Program-made: the position numbers and the translations under genes
Shown here: positions 24,372-33,501 of the stretch, piece after piece
How positions within the stretch are numbered: the stretch's first letter is position 1
How the letters are laid out: each line of letters opens with the position of its first letter
Assembly (NCBI GenBank): GCA_016190145.1
Contig: JACPRD010000032.1
Span: 1-63,030, forward strand
Length of the DNA stretch: 63,030 nt
DNA from: Planctomycetota bacterium
GTDB lineage: Bacteria > Planctomycetota > MHYJ01 > WSZJ01
Direction: 5' to 3'
The notes under the pieces: generated by a model
The model's database searches: none
What the model was told of the DNA's origin: nothing
What the model saw: the letters and a program-made list of their open reading frames with translations, nothing else

Positions 24372-27300
24372 TCACGGCGGGAGGATAACCCGATCCACGA
24401 TGGCCCACCACCACGCCACAAATCCGCCGTTCCGGGATGCGATTCGGGCGATCACCCTCCTGTAAAGTCGGCGCAGCGCCGACTGGTACCGGTAGCCCGG
24501 GAGGCCCAGGCGGGCCTTCACGAGGAATCCCCTCGTGTCGGCCATCGCACATCCGGGCTTCGCGGCGGAGGCGGCGAGCAGCGCCTGCAGCATCCAGCCG
24601 ACGAATCTGTAGTACGGACTCAGCTCCGAGAGATTCAGGCGGGCGAGGCCGGCGCCCGCCGCCCCGGCGTCACCGCCCAGCGCGGCGTCGACCGCCGCCC
24701 ATACTTCGAGCTGCGGCGTGGCCCCGTCCCGCGGCAGCGCGAGCGCCGCCCGGGTCACTTCCCCGGCCTCCGCGTCCCGTCCCCGGTCGCGCAGCGACGC
24801 CGCGAGGTTCGACAGCATCCAGCACTCCAGGCCCTCCCGGCCTCGCCAGTCTGAAAGCCAGCGCACGGCGGCGCCCGGACACCCGAGAGAGAGCAGCACC
24901 TTGCCCGCGGCGGCCCAGCTGCGAGTGTCGGATCGCCACGACTTCCGATCCCACCAGAGCATCAACCGCAGATAACGGTGCCGTCCCTCTTCCTCGAGCG
25001 CCGACATCCACGCGTCGACCGCCCGCGTCCAGGTCGCCGGCCAGCCCCGGAGCTTCCTCAGGTCGTGACGCGCATGCCGCAGCCGGCCCATCTTCACCGC
25101 GTAGCGCATCCAGGCCGCCGCCGCCAGCGGGTTCGCCCCGTGACGCAACGCCGCCTCGCGGAGCACGACCGCGCCCTCCTTGCCCCGTCTCGCCTGGAAC
25201 CAGGCATTGCACGCCCGGTCGTAGGGCGCCGAATCCTCCCCAGGTTCGAAACACAGGTGGCGAGTCCGGTCCGCCGCCGGATCGAAACGCCGGCGTGCCA
25301 TGCACAGCTGCACGTCCCGCGAAGTGACCTCGGGCCCGCCGAGCTGCGCCTTGAGAATTTCCAGCACTTCTCCCGCCTTGTCGAATTCGCGGTCCTCGAT
25401 GTGCATGTCGAACAGGGTCGTGCCCGCAAACGGGTAGTCCGGACCCAGCTCCAGCGCGCGCTTGAGATCCTCCTTGCATCCCTTCCGGTCCCCGGTCATC
25501 CGCCGGGCGTCCGCGCGATAGCCGAGCGAGAGCGGAACCGTGGGTTCGAGCTCGACGAGTCGCCCGGCGGCGTGAAGGTACTCCTTCCCCGCGCCCGTTT
25601 CCCGGCACCAGTCCGCCAGACGACGCCAGCCCCAGGCGTAGCCGTTCGCGCGCGTCAGCACCGCCTTCATTTTCTCGATCGCCCGGGCGTATTCCCCGCG
25701 CATGGCCTCGACCCACGCCGCCCGCCCCGCGAGCGCGACCGGAACTTCCTCGGTGAATACCGCTGGTTGACACGCGGCCAGCGCCTCCTCCCAGCGATGC
25801 GACGCGGCCAGGCACACGACGCGCGCATCGTGCGCTTCCTCCAGCCGCGGCTCGAGCTCGAGCGCCCGGTCCACGGCCCGCAGCCTCTCCGCCTCCTCGC
25901 CGGGTCTCGTCAGCAGCCGCGAGAGAATCAGCCAGCTCTGCGCATCCCCCGGGCGCTTCGCCGCTACCTCGCGCGCAATCGCCGCCGGCGCCTCAGGCCG
26001 GCCCAGCACCTCGGTCCAGTCCGCCAGCTGGTTCCACGCCCACTCGTACCTCGGCGCGAGACTCACCGCACGCTGAAGCCTCTCCACAGCCTCTTCCCGC
26101 TTCCCGAGTTTCCACAGAACCGACCCCAGCGCGCCGTGACCGGCCGCATCCGTCGGAACCCTGAGAATCGCCTGCTCGAGCAGCTCCCTCGCCTTCTCCA
26201 GCGCCCCCGCCCGCTCGTGCGCGTCCGCAAGCTCCCGGACCGCGAATCCCCACGTCGGCGAAACGCGCACCGCCCGCTCGAGCGCCTCGAACTCCACCGC
26301 CGCGTCCCGCCGCAGCCGGGCCGTCACGCCGAGGTCGAGCCAGAGACGGGGGATGAGCGGGAAGCGTTCGACCGCCGCCCGCGCGGTCCGCATGGCGTCG
26401 TCGAGCAGGTTCATGTCGCCGGACTGCGCGATGAGGGCGTGCCATGCCTGCCACAGGCCGGGGCGAAGGGCGTGAAAGGAGCGCAGCGAAGCGAGGATTT
26501 CGGCGGCGGGCAGGATTCCCCCGGCGGCGCCTCGCCACTGCAGGATCCCGTCGCCCGACACGGCCTGCTTCTCGATTTCGACCCGGACGAAGGCCAGAGA
26601 TTCGCGCCGCTCGGCCTCCGTCTGCGACGCCTCCACCAGGTCGTCGATCGCCGCCTCAAAGTCCGCGGCGCCTTCCACGGCTTTCATCGCGGCCGCCCGG
26701 GCTTCCGCGATCCGTCCGGCGTTCAGGAGGACCCGGGCGCGGGTCGCCCAGGTCGACGGCGCCCGCGGTTCGAGTTCGTGCGCCTTTTCCACCTGCGCGA
26801 GGGCCTCCTCGTGGCGCCGGCAGCGCGAGAGGACCAGGGCCAGCTCGCGCTGAGTCCAGGCGTCGTCCGGATTCAGCTCCAGAAGACGCCGGACCTCTCT
26901 CTCGGCCTCCTCGGGCGAGTCCTCCGGAATCCAGTCGAGAAGCAGCTTCCTGATCTCCGCATGGTGCGGAAAGCGGGAGACAACGCCCCGGATGTGCGCC
27001 ACCGCCCCTTCCCTCCCCTCCAGCTCGGCCAGGTGCCTCGCAGTCGCCGCCTGGGCCTCGCAGGAAAGCGGTTCGACCTCCGCAATGGCGCGCCACTGTT
27101 CGAGGGCGGAACGGGAGTCTCCCCGAAGCGTGGCCAGCTGCGCCTCGCAGCGGAGGACGTCCGCGCGCCGCGCGTGACCGGAGGCGCGGGACAGGTATTC
27201 TCGTGCCCGCTCGAGGTCTCCGAAACGCGCCCGGGCTTCCGCGGCGAAGAGAAGCAGCTGCCCGTCTTCGGGTCGCAGGAGGACGGCCTCGTCGAGGATC

Positions 27301-29345
27301 CTGAGCCCTTCCGACGTCCGGTTCAGCCGGTCGCAGGCGCGGAAGAGCGTCCGCGCCGGGAGGCCGGACTTTCCTCCGAACCTGCGGAATCGTCCGCGCA
27401 GGTACTCCACCGCCGTCTCTTCGCGCCCGAGGTGGCAGGCCGCGAAGAAGAACGAGGCGGAGTACGATTCATTCTTGTCTTCGAGGCAGGCGGCGAATCG
27501 ATAGGCATCGATCGCCCGCTCGCGCTCGCCGTTTTCCCAGAGGATATCCGCGCAGGTGGAGACGGCGGCCGCGTCGCGCTCGCGGGTCCGGAGGGCGTGC
27601 CTGAGGGAGCGGAGGGCTTCGTCGTGGCGCCGCGCGTCTCCGACGAGCTCCGCCGCCAGCGCGGCGGCGAAGATCGGATCGGCCTCGGGCCGGCTGCAGG
27701 CCTCGCGGAGCAGGGACAGGCGGTCTTCGCGCCGGGCGAGCCCGGGCATCTCCGCCAGACGCGAAAACGTCAGGAGTTCGTTGCCGGGGTGGAGAGCCAG
27801 GAGGCCGTCCAGCGCTTCAAGCGCGGCCACGCGGTCGGCATCGTAGGCCGCGAGAATGCGCCGGCCTGTGAAGGAGAGCCGGTGGCCGGGGGCGCGGGCG
27901 ACGAGGGAGTCGCGGGCGGCCGCCGCGGCGGCGCGGTCGTGGCGTTCCAGGGACCGCTGCATGGCGTACAGGAGGTCGTAGAGCGCGGCGTCAGGGAGTT
28001 CCAGGGATTCGAGAAGTCCGGCCTGCGCCGCGGGGACCATCGCCATGCCGCGCGGACCCGTCGCACGATATCGGTCGAGGAACCTGCGCGCGCCCGTTTC
28101 GCGAAGATAACGCTCGTAAGGATCGCGGATGAACAGCGATTCCCGCAGGCCGTCGTATCCGACCACGGCCTGGAGATGGGCGCTTCCGGGCACGGCAGTC
28201 GTCAACGTGAATGGAACGCCGCGGTCCAGCAGGGCGACGGCGGCTTCCCACGTCACGGTGAATTCCCTCGCGACGAATCCGTGGCTTTCGGCCCACTGCC
28301 GCTCGCTGTGTCCGGGCGTGCCGTCATAGCAGATGTCCTCGGCGAGGGCGAGATGCTCGGTGGGCATGTTCCAGAAGCGGCTGATCGCCGAAAGCGTGGC
28401 GGGAGCGCACGTGACGTGGTGCTGCCGGACGAAACCCACCGACAGCAGAGACTTGCGCGCGGCCGCGTCCGGCGCGGCCAGCCGGTCTGCGAGCCGCGAG
28501 TAGTAGTCCCCGCCCGCCTGGCGCGCCAGCTCCGCCGCCCCGGCGAGGTCGCCGGAGGCATAGGCGGCATCGCTCTGTCGCGCGGCCAGCCACCGGCCCA
28601 CACCCTCCTCGACAAGCGGCGAATGCCGGACCGCCGCCGCGTACGCCTCACGGGCCGCGGGATGACGGCCGATTTCGGCTCGAAGGGCCCCCAGGTGCGT
28701 CAGAACCGAAGCGCACTCGAGCCGCGACGACGCCTCCTCGAGCAGGGCCAGCGCCTCGTCGTTCCGGTTGAGAAGCTGCAGGACGTGGGCCGCCGCCTGC
28801 ACCCCGGGGCGGAACCAGGGCCGGATCTCGAGAGCCCGCCTGGCGGCGGCAAGCGCGTCGTCGTACCGGTCCTCCTCCTCGTGGAGATGAGCCCGGACGA
28901 CCTGGATCCAGGGCTCGCCCGGGTCGGATTCCTCGGCCCGAGCCAGCCACTTCTCCGCCGTGTCGAAGTCCCGAAGCTGCCCGGCCACGCTCGCCCGCAG
29001 GGCGAACCAGTCGGCCCGGATCGCCTCCGGGGTGCCCTCCATGTCGTCGAAAACGCCGAGGTGGCGCCAGGCGGCGAACGGGCCGAAGCGGTCTGCGACG
29101 GCCCTGACGAAGTACACGCGAGCTTCCTGATGCCCGCGGTCCCGCCGCCAGGCCCGGACGTGCAGCACGCTTCCCAGCCTCGGCGCGCCCAGATTGGCGG
29201 CGAGCCGCCCGGCGATGAGAAGAGCGTCGGTGCCGGTCCATTCGCGGAGGGGTCCGTGGGCACGGGCGGCTTCCCAGGCTTGCAGGTACTGGCCGCGCGC
29301 GTAGAGGTCGTGAAGTGAATCCAGCGTGCCACGGGGTATTTCCAT
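24372..29345 (-). CDS. Giant TPR protein with an embedded C39-like cysteine peptidase domain
   Basis: A 1657-residue protein. Helical TPR units fill residues ~1-290 and ~440-1640. Between them (~300-430) lies a papain-fold C39-like domain: HVTCAPATLSAISRFW (Cys313), GSAHLQAVVGYDG (His390) and FIRDPYE (Asp408), giving a complete Cys-His-Asp set. C39-like domains can cleave after double-Gly leaders or act in other processing roles. No signal peptide or membrane helix is evident, so it is probably cytoplasmic. The ATG follows pfkA by 22 bp and hrpB begins 4 bp later, implying one transcript. A scaffold that binds and processes proteins is an inference. Confidence 0.82.
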   Translation of the reverse strand: MEIPRGTLDSLHDLYARGQYLQAWEAARAHGPLREWTGTDALLIAGRLAANLGAPRLGSVLHVRAWRRDRGHQEARVYFVRAVADRFGPFAAWRHLGVFDDMEGTPEAIRADWFALRASVAGQLRDFDTAEKWLARAEESDPGEPWIQVVRAHLHEEEDRYDDALAAARRALEIRPWFRPGVQAAAHVLQLLNRNDEALALLEEASSRLECASVLTHLGALRAEIGRHPAAREAYAAAVRHSPLVEEGVGRWLAARQSDAAYASGDLAGAAELARQAGGDYYSRLADRLAAPDAAARKSLLSVGFVRQHHVTCAPATLSAISRFWNMPTEHLALAEDICYDGTPGHSERQWAESHGFVAREFTVTWEAAVALLDRGVPFTLTTAVPGSAHLQAVVGYDGLRESLFIRDPYERYLRETGARRFLDRYRATGPRGMAMVPAAQAGLLESLELPDAALYDLLYAMQRSLERHDRAAAAAARDSLVARAPGHRLSFTGRRILAAYDADRVAALEALDGLLALHPGNELLTFSRLAEMPGLARREDRLSLLREACSRPEADPIFAAALAAELVGDARRHDEALRSLRHALRTRERDAAAVSTCADILWENGERERAIDAYRFAACLEDKNESYSASFFFAACHLGREETAVEYLRGRFRRFGGKSGLPARTLFRACDRLNRTSEGLRILDEAVLLRPEDGQLLLFAAEARARFGDLERAREYLSRASGHARRADVLRCEAQLATLRGDSRSALEQWRAIAEVEPLSCEAQAATARHLAELEGREGAVAHIRGVVSRFPHHAEIRKLLLDWIPEDSPEEAEREVRRLLELNPDDAWTQRELALVLSRCRRHEEALAQVEKAHELEPRAPSTWATRARVLLNAGRIAEARAAAMKAVEGAADFEAAIDDLVEASQTEAERRESLAFVRVEIEKQAVSGDGILQWRGAAGGILPAAEILASLRSFHALRPGLWQAWHALIAQSGDMNLLDDAMRTARAAVERFPLIPRLWLDLGVTARLRRDAAVEFEALERAVRVSPTWGFAVRELADAHERAGALEKARELLEQAILRVPTDAAGHGALGSVLWKLGKREEAVERLQRAVSLAPRYEWAWNQLADWTEVLGRPEAPAAIAREVAAKRPGDAQSWLILSRLLTRPGEEAERLRAVDRALELEPRLEEAHDARVVCLAASHRWEEALAACQPAVFTEEVPVALAGRAAWVEAMRGEYARAIEKMKAVLTRANGYAWGWRRLADWCRETGAGKEYLHAAGRLVELEPTVPLSLGYRADARRMTGDRKGCKEDLKRALELGPDYPFAGTTLFDMHIEDREFDKAGEVLEILKAQLGGPEVTSRDVQLCMARRRFDPAADRTRHLCFEPGEDSAPYDRACNAWFQARRGKEGAVVLREAALRHGANPLAAAAWMRYAVKMGRLRHARHDLRKLRGWPATWTRAVDAWMSALEEEGRHRYLRLMLWWDRKSWRSDTRSWAAAGKVLLSLGCPGAAVRWLSDWRGREGLECWMLSNLAASLRDRGRDAEAGEVTRAALALPRDGATPQLEVWAAVDAALGGDAGAAGAGLARLNLSELSPYYRFVGWMLQALLAASAAKPGCAMADTRGFLVKARLGLPGYRYQSALRRLYRRVIARIASRNGGFVAWWWAIVDRVILPP

Positions 29346-29367
29346 GGTGCCGATCCTCGGCGGAATC

Positions 29368-30465
29368 TCAGTCCCCGAAACAGATCCCGATATCCCTGGC
29401 GCTGACCATCATGTCCCAGTCCGGCGGCACCGTCTTCCGCTTCGCGATCGCCTTCTCCACCGGCACGGCGAGGACCTGGGGCGTGCGGAGGCAGACCATC
29501 TTGCCGAAGTCGCCGCTGTCGATGAGGCGGACGGCGGCGGCGCCGAAGCGGGTGCCGAGGATGCGGTCGAAGGTGGTGGGGGGGCCGCCGCGCTGGAGGT
29601 GGCCGAGAACGAGGGAGCGGCACTCGACGCCGGTGCCGATCTGGAGGTGGCGCTCCAGGTGGAACGCGATGCCGCCCAGGCGGACTTCGCGGCCGACCTC
29701 GCGGGGGCCCACGGTGGATTCCTCGCCGCCGGTAGGCACGGCGCCCTCGGCGACGGTCACGATGGCGTACGAGCGCTGGCGGCAGACTTTTTTCAGGTGA
29801 TCGCAGACGATCTGCATGCTGAAGGGGATTTCCGGAATCAGGATCACGTCCGAGCCGCCGGCGACGCCCGAGGAGAGGGCGATCCAGCCGGCGTGGCGGC
29901 CCATGACTTCGACGATCATGATGCGGTCGTGGGACTGGGCGGTGGAGTGGAGCTTGTCGATGCAGTCGCGCGCGGTGTTGACGGCGGTGTCGAAGCCGAA
30001 GGTGATGTCGGTCGCGAGGAGATCGTTGTCGATCGTCTTGGGGACGCCGACGAATGGAATGCCGTTGCGCTTTTTCGAAAGCTGCCAGGCGATCTTGAGC
30101 GTCCCGTCGCCGCCCACGGCGACGAGCGCGTCGCAGCCCAGTTTCCGCCAGTTACGGACCGCTTCGTCCGAACGGTCGACCGGCACGGTCTTGCCGTCCT
30201 GGACCACGGGCCACTCGAAAGGGTTTCCCCGATTGGTCGTGCCGAGGATCGTCCCGCCGCGCGAGACGATGTCGGCGATGTCGCGCTCGCGGAGCATGCG
30301 GGTCTTGCTGAGGTCGAAGAGCCCCGCGAACCCGTCCTCGATCCCCAGGACTTCCCAGCCGCGGCGGTAGGAGGCGCGGCAGACCGCGCGAATGACGGCG
30401 TTCAGGCCCGGGGCATCCCCTCCGCCGGTCGAGATGGCGATGCGCTTCTTGCGAGTGCGAGACAT
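29368..30465 (-). CDS. pfkA: 6-phosphofructokinase (group III type; ATP or PPi dependent)
   Basis: A 365-residue phosphofructokinase that phosphorylates fructose 6-phosphate to the 1,6-bisphosphate in glycolysis. Motifs are STGGGDAPGLNAVIRA, VAVGGDGTLKIAW, PKTIDNDL, DTAVNTARDCIDKLHSTA and VEVMGRHAGW. GGDG (Gly rather than Asp) favours ATP, while PKTIDND (Lys rather than Gly) is typical of PPi enzymes; this Gly/Lys mix marks group III enzymes, so the donor cannot be read off safely. The ATG at 30465 has AGAGGA upstream; extension to 30597 would run through the gap. Confidence 0.92.
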   Translation of the reverse strand: MSRTRKKRIAISTGGGDAPGLNAVIRAVCRASYRRGWEVLGIEDGFAGLFDLSKTRMLRERDIADIVSRGGTILGTTNRGNPFEWPVVQDGKTVPVDRSDEAVRNWRKLGCDALVAVGGDGTLKIAWQLSKKRNGIPFVGVPKTIDNDLLATDITFGFDTAVNTARDCIDKLHSTAQSHDRIMIVEVMGRHAGWIALSSGVAGGSDVILIPEIPFSMQIVCDHLKKVCRQRSYAIVTVAEGAVPTGGEESTVGPREVGREVRLGGIAFHLERHLQIGTGVECRSLVLGHLQRGGPPTTFDRILGTRFGAAAVRLIDSGDFGKMVCLRTPQVLAVPVEKAIAKRKTVPPDWDMMVSARDIGICFGD

Positions 30466-30536
30466 GCATCCTCTCCCCTTCGGACAGAGGAACGATGTTA
30501 CGCGCGCCGGGCGGAAGGAGTTAGGAATTAGGTGTG

Positions 30537-30693
30537 AGATCGCGTGAAGAATTCGAGCGCCTGCGGCGGTCGGACCTCGCTTCGCGACGCCGCCCAAATG
30601 CGGGCGGCGTCGCTACGCTCGACCAACCTGAGCGAGCGAAGCGAGTCGAAGGGCCCCGACCGCTCGCCGTCGCTCGCCTTCTTCACGCGCTCT
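30537..30693. repeat. Palindromic element E3 (inverted relative of 39786-39884)
   Basis: Terminal arms GCGTGAAGAATTCGAGCG and CGCTCGCCTTCTTCACGC pair across 157 bp. Inside are GCGGTCGG...CCGACCGC, a perfect 11-bp hairpin CGACGCCGCCC/GGGCGGCGTCG, and GAGCGAGCGAAGCGAG. Read on the other strand, the 39786-39884 element shows the same arms and core without ~60 bp of the middle. It sits between the second CRTAC gene and pfkA. The remaining gap shows nothing else coding. Confidence 0.72.
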
Positions 30694-30753
30694 GGGGGCA
30701 GCCCTCGTGATCTCTGCCTTTCGCGCGCCATCGCGCGAGGCGCGAGGAAGCGA

Positions 30754-31764
30754 CTATCGGGACCGCAGGGCTTCCAGGAGATACGACCGCACGAGGTACG
30801 GCCGTACTTTGCCGGGGAAGATCCCGCTCACCCTTCCGCGCTCGAGGAGGAAGGACCGCGGCACCGCGGCCTCGGCGCCGAACAGGCGGTCGTATTCTGC
30901 GCGGGTGATCGTGTAGACCGGGAACCCGATCCTGAGTTCTTCGCAGCTTCTTGCGAGGTCCGGCCCCTGCGGGTCGAGGACCGCGATGCCGATGACGCGC
31001 GCGCCCAGGGGAGCGTGCGCTTTCTCGAGCGCGGCGAGGTCGGGGACCTCGGCGCGGCAGACGTTGCACCAGGTCGCCCAGAAGTTCACGAACGTGACCG
31101 GCCCGAGCGTCGTGACGTCGATCCGATTCCCGTAGAGGTCGCGGATGTCGGCGCCCGCGAGACTGCGGGCGAGCGCGTCGTCCGCGGGATCAAAGGCGGG
31201 TTGCACACGGGTCTCGAGGATCTCGACCGAGGGCACCCCCTCCTTCGCCCTGACGTGCCGGTCGACGTCGACGCTTCCGAAGCGCTGCACCGTTCCGTCC
31301 GTCCACGTCACCGTGAGCCTGTCGACGCGCGTCGCGTTGCCCAGGCCGAAGTACGCTTCGTTGGGCATCTGGGAGAGGTATCCCGACCCCGCGGTGATCC
31401 AGCGCACCTGCCGCACGCCGCCTGCCACGATTTCGATGCGCGCGCCGATGCCGTCGCGGTTCGACTTCGTCCCCTCGGGGCGCACGGTCAGCCAGTGCCC
31501 CTGGACGCCTTCGTTCCTCAGCATCACCGTGTGAGTCTTGTAGTTGCGGATGAACAGGTCGAGGTCGCCGTCGCGGTCGAAGTCGCACGCGGCGAATCCC
31601 CGCGCGTCGTGCACGTCGCCCGCCCCCGTCGCAACCGAGACGTCCGCGAACCGGCCGCCGCCCTCGTTGCGCCACAGCTTGTTCAGCTCGTATCCGTTGA
31701 GCGACTTCCCGCCCATCTGGAACTTGCGCTCGCCCTTCTGGAACTCCAGTCCGTGCGTGACCAC
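30754..31764 (-). CDS. CRTAC/ASPIC-UnbV-thioredoxin protein, copy 1: part after the in-frame UGA
   Basis: The frame is the direct continuation of the gene at 31783-33444; only a UGA at 31785-31783 interrupts them. Conventional reinitiation would need the GTG at 31764. This 336-residue part has FG-GAP/ASPIC-UnbV sequence (KLWRNEGGGRFADV, DFDRDGDLDLFIRN, GYLSQMPNEAYFGLG) and then a TlpA-like thioredoxin domain with VNFWATWCNVCRAE, redox Cys at 233 and 236 of this part. Alone it would lack a signal peptide although its domains normally act outside the cytoplasm. The uninterrupted product would be 896 residues with residue 554 encoded by UGA. Confidence 0.82.
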   Translation of the reverse strand: MVTHGLEFQKGERKFQMGGKSLNGYELNKLWRNEGGGRFADVSVATGAGDVHDARGFAACDFDRDGDLDLFIRNYKTHTVMLRNEGVQGHWLTVRPEGTKSNRDGIGARIEIVAGGVRQVRWITAGSGYLSQMPNEAYFGLGNATRVDRLTVTWTDGTVQRFGSVDVDRHVRAKEGVPSVEILETRVQPAFDPADDALARSLAGADIRDLYGNRIDVTTLGPVTFVNFWATWCNVCRAEVPDLAALEKAHAPLGARVIGIAVLDPQGPDLARSCEELRIGFPVYTITRAEYDRLFGAEAAVPRSFLLERGRVSGIFPGKVRPYLVRSYLLEALRSR

Positions 31765-31785
31765 GCTTTTCCAGAAGGGGGGTCA
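31755..31785 (-). promoter_or_regulatory. UGA codon plus SECIS-like hairpin, copy 1
   Basis: On the minus strand UGA (31785-31783) is followed by 16 nt and then GCGU-GGUC-ACGC (31766-31755), whose apical loop begins 20 nt after the UGA and contains GGU, as in the E. coli fdhF SECIS. An outer 11-bp stem CCCUUCUGGAA / UUCCAGAAGGG (31779-31769 with 31743-31733) encloses it. No U bulge like the E. coli one is evident. Confidence 0.5.
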
Positions 31786-33444
31786 CAAGTCCTCGGAGTC
31801 CAGCCCGCTGATGAATCCGTTCACGCAGTAAATGTCGAGGTCGCCGTCCGCGTCGAAGTCCAGGAACTCGCTTCCCCACGCCCATTGCCCGTACGTCACG
31901 CCGGCCGGCTCCGAAACGTTCGACCAGGTCCCGTCGCCGTTGTTGACGAAAAGCGAGTTGCCCCGGGTCATCTCGTCCATGGTGCCGAGGATCGCGTTGC
32001 GCAGCCAGGCGAGGAACCACGGAAGCGGCAGCAGTTCGGGGCGATTGAAGATCCAGTTCGTGTTGGAGTACATGTTCGAGAAGTAGATGTCGAAGTCGCC
32101 GTCGTTGTCGATGTCGCCGAAGGCGGCGGCCATGCCGAAGTTCCTGTCCTGCAGGCCGACATCGCCGGCGATGTCGTCGAAGCCGCCTTCCTGGTCGTTG
32201 ATGAAGACGCACTTGTCGCCGAAGTCGTTGGCGAGGAGGAGGTCGGGCCAGCCGTCGTTGTTGGGGTCGCCCCAGGTGGCGGCGAGGGTCCAGCCGGTAT
32301 CGTCGACGCCGGCTTCTTCGGCGACGTCTTCGAACTTCAGGTTTCCGAGATTCCGGTAGAGGCGGTCGGGCGGAGCGTTATAGACCGGCGGGATCGGGAA
32401 GTCGTCGTAGTAGTTGCCATAGACGCACTGGAAGATGTCGAGGTCCCCGTCGCGGTCGTAGTCGGCCGCCGAAGCCGAGGTGCAGTAGCTGGTGAACTCG
32501 AGCCCGGAGCCGGCGGTCACGTCGGTGAACGTCCCGTCCCCGTTGTTCCGGTAGAGGACGTTTGGCGTGCGGTTGTTCGAGACGTAGATCTCGGGGTGGC
32601 CGTCCCCGTCCAGGTCGACGATGAGCGCCCCGCGGGTCTCGCCGGTTTCGCCCGCGAGCCCCGCGCGCTCCGTCACGTCCTCGAACGTCCCGTCTCCGCG
32701 GTTCCGGAGAAGCGTGTTCCGGCCCCCGTTGCAGACGTAGACGTCGTAGTTCCCGTCTCCGTCGTAGTCCCCGCAGGCCATCCCGCAGTCCGCGGTCTGC
32801 TCCGGGATCGGCAGAAACCCTCTCGCGTCCGGGTGCGCCTCATGCGGCCACATCGCGTTCGCCTCGCGGGTGACGTCACGGAACTGCGGGCGCACGCCGC
32901 AGGACGCATAGGTCGGACGGTCGAAACGCAGCCGCGTGATGACCCAGGCGCCGCTCCGCTTCTCGAGCTCCGTCTCGACGAACAGGAAATCCTCGCGTCC
33001 TTCGCCGCCGGCGGAGATGCCGTAGACGTCGATGAAGAACCTCCCGGTCGCGTGGAGGTTGTCCTCATTCAGCGTGATGCGGCGGATCTTGGCGAGGGCG
33101 CGGGAGACGACCCTCCAGCCCGCGGTGTAGCGGTCGAAATGGGCACGGAAGGCCCCGCGGTCCATGCGCGCGGGCGGAGCGCCCGGCACCCAGACGGACA
33201 CCACGATGCCGTCGGCGCTCTGCGTGGCGTCCTCCGCGCCGGCATCGAACGCCGGGTCGAGATAGTCGGCCGCGAACCTCGAGACGCAGAGGTCCGGATC
33301 CCGCTTCTCGATGCCCGCGGCCAGGGCCTTGAGCGCCTGCTGGACGCGCTCTTCCTCGAGCTCGCCCACCTCGTACTCGCGCAAGCCCCGGGCGCAGCCG
33401 GCGAGAAGTGCCGCGGCCGCGGCGAGGGCGATCAGGACTCTCAT
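31783..33444 (-). CDS. CRTAC/ASPIC-UnbV lipoprotein, copy 1: part before the in-frame UGA
   Basis: A 553-residue part with lipobox MRVLIALAAAAALLAGC (Cys17), a helical/beta N-terminal region (~20-190) and then a series of calcium-type FG-GAP repeats: GDYDGDGNYDVYVCNG, DLDGDGHPEIYVSNN, DYDRDGDLDIFQ, DIDNDGDFDIYFSNMYSN. It ends GFISGLDSEDL before UGA; homologous protein sequence (PPFWKSVV...) resumes at once in the same frame. It shares architecture and high identity with the gene at 34546-36204. It is exported and lipid-anchored; CRTAC-type propellers bind ligands or partners, but the function of this family is unknown. ATG 33444 is set by the signal peptide; a TAGGAT-like -10 lies at 33476-33471. 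Confidence 0.85.
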   Translation of the reverse strand: MRVLIALAAAAALLAGCARGLREYEVGELEEERVQQALKALAAGIEKRDPDLCVSRFAADYLDPAFDAGAEDATQSADGIVVSVWVPGAPPARMDRGAFRAHFDRYTAGWRVVSRALAKIRRITLNEDNLHATGRFFIDVYGISAGGEGREDFLFVETELEKRSGAWVITRLRFDRPTYASCGVRPQFRDVTREANAMWPHEAHPDARGFLPIPEQTADCGMACGDYDGDGNYDVYVCNGGRNTLLRNRGDGTFEDVTERAGLAGETGETRGALIVDLDGDGHPEIYVSNNRTPNVLYRNNGDGTFTDVTAGSGLEFTSYCTSASAADYDRDGDLDIFQCVYGNYYDDFPIPPVYNAPPDRLYRNLGNLKFEDVAEEAGVDDTGWTLAATWGDPNNDGWPDLLLANDFGDKCVFINDQEGGFDDIAGDVGLQDRNFGMAAAFGDIDNDGDFDIYFSNMYSNTNWIFNRPELLPLPWFLAWLRNAILGTMDEMTRGNSLFVNNGDGTWSNVSEPAGVTYGQWAWGSEFLDFDADGDLDIYCVNGFISGLDSEDL

Positions 33445-33501
33445 GGGGTCTCCGTGGACAGGGCCCCACATCCTACCGGGGGATCCGGGGGGGAGGAATC
33501 G

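Noticed and set aside
24978-29318. 1446-residue plus-strand open frame
   Set aside because: Shadow of the giant TPR gene in GC-rich DNA: biased Arg/Pro/Gly composition and no recognisable domain.
31783-31785. Sequencing error, pseudogenisation or whole-code reassignment as the cause of the in-frame UGA
   Set aside because: The same codon is UGA in both tandem paralogues, no other disruptions occur in either gene, and UGA is an ordinary stop in neighbouring genes. Gene conversion of a mutation remains possible but does not explain the covarying hairpin.
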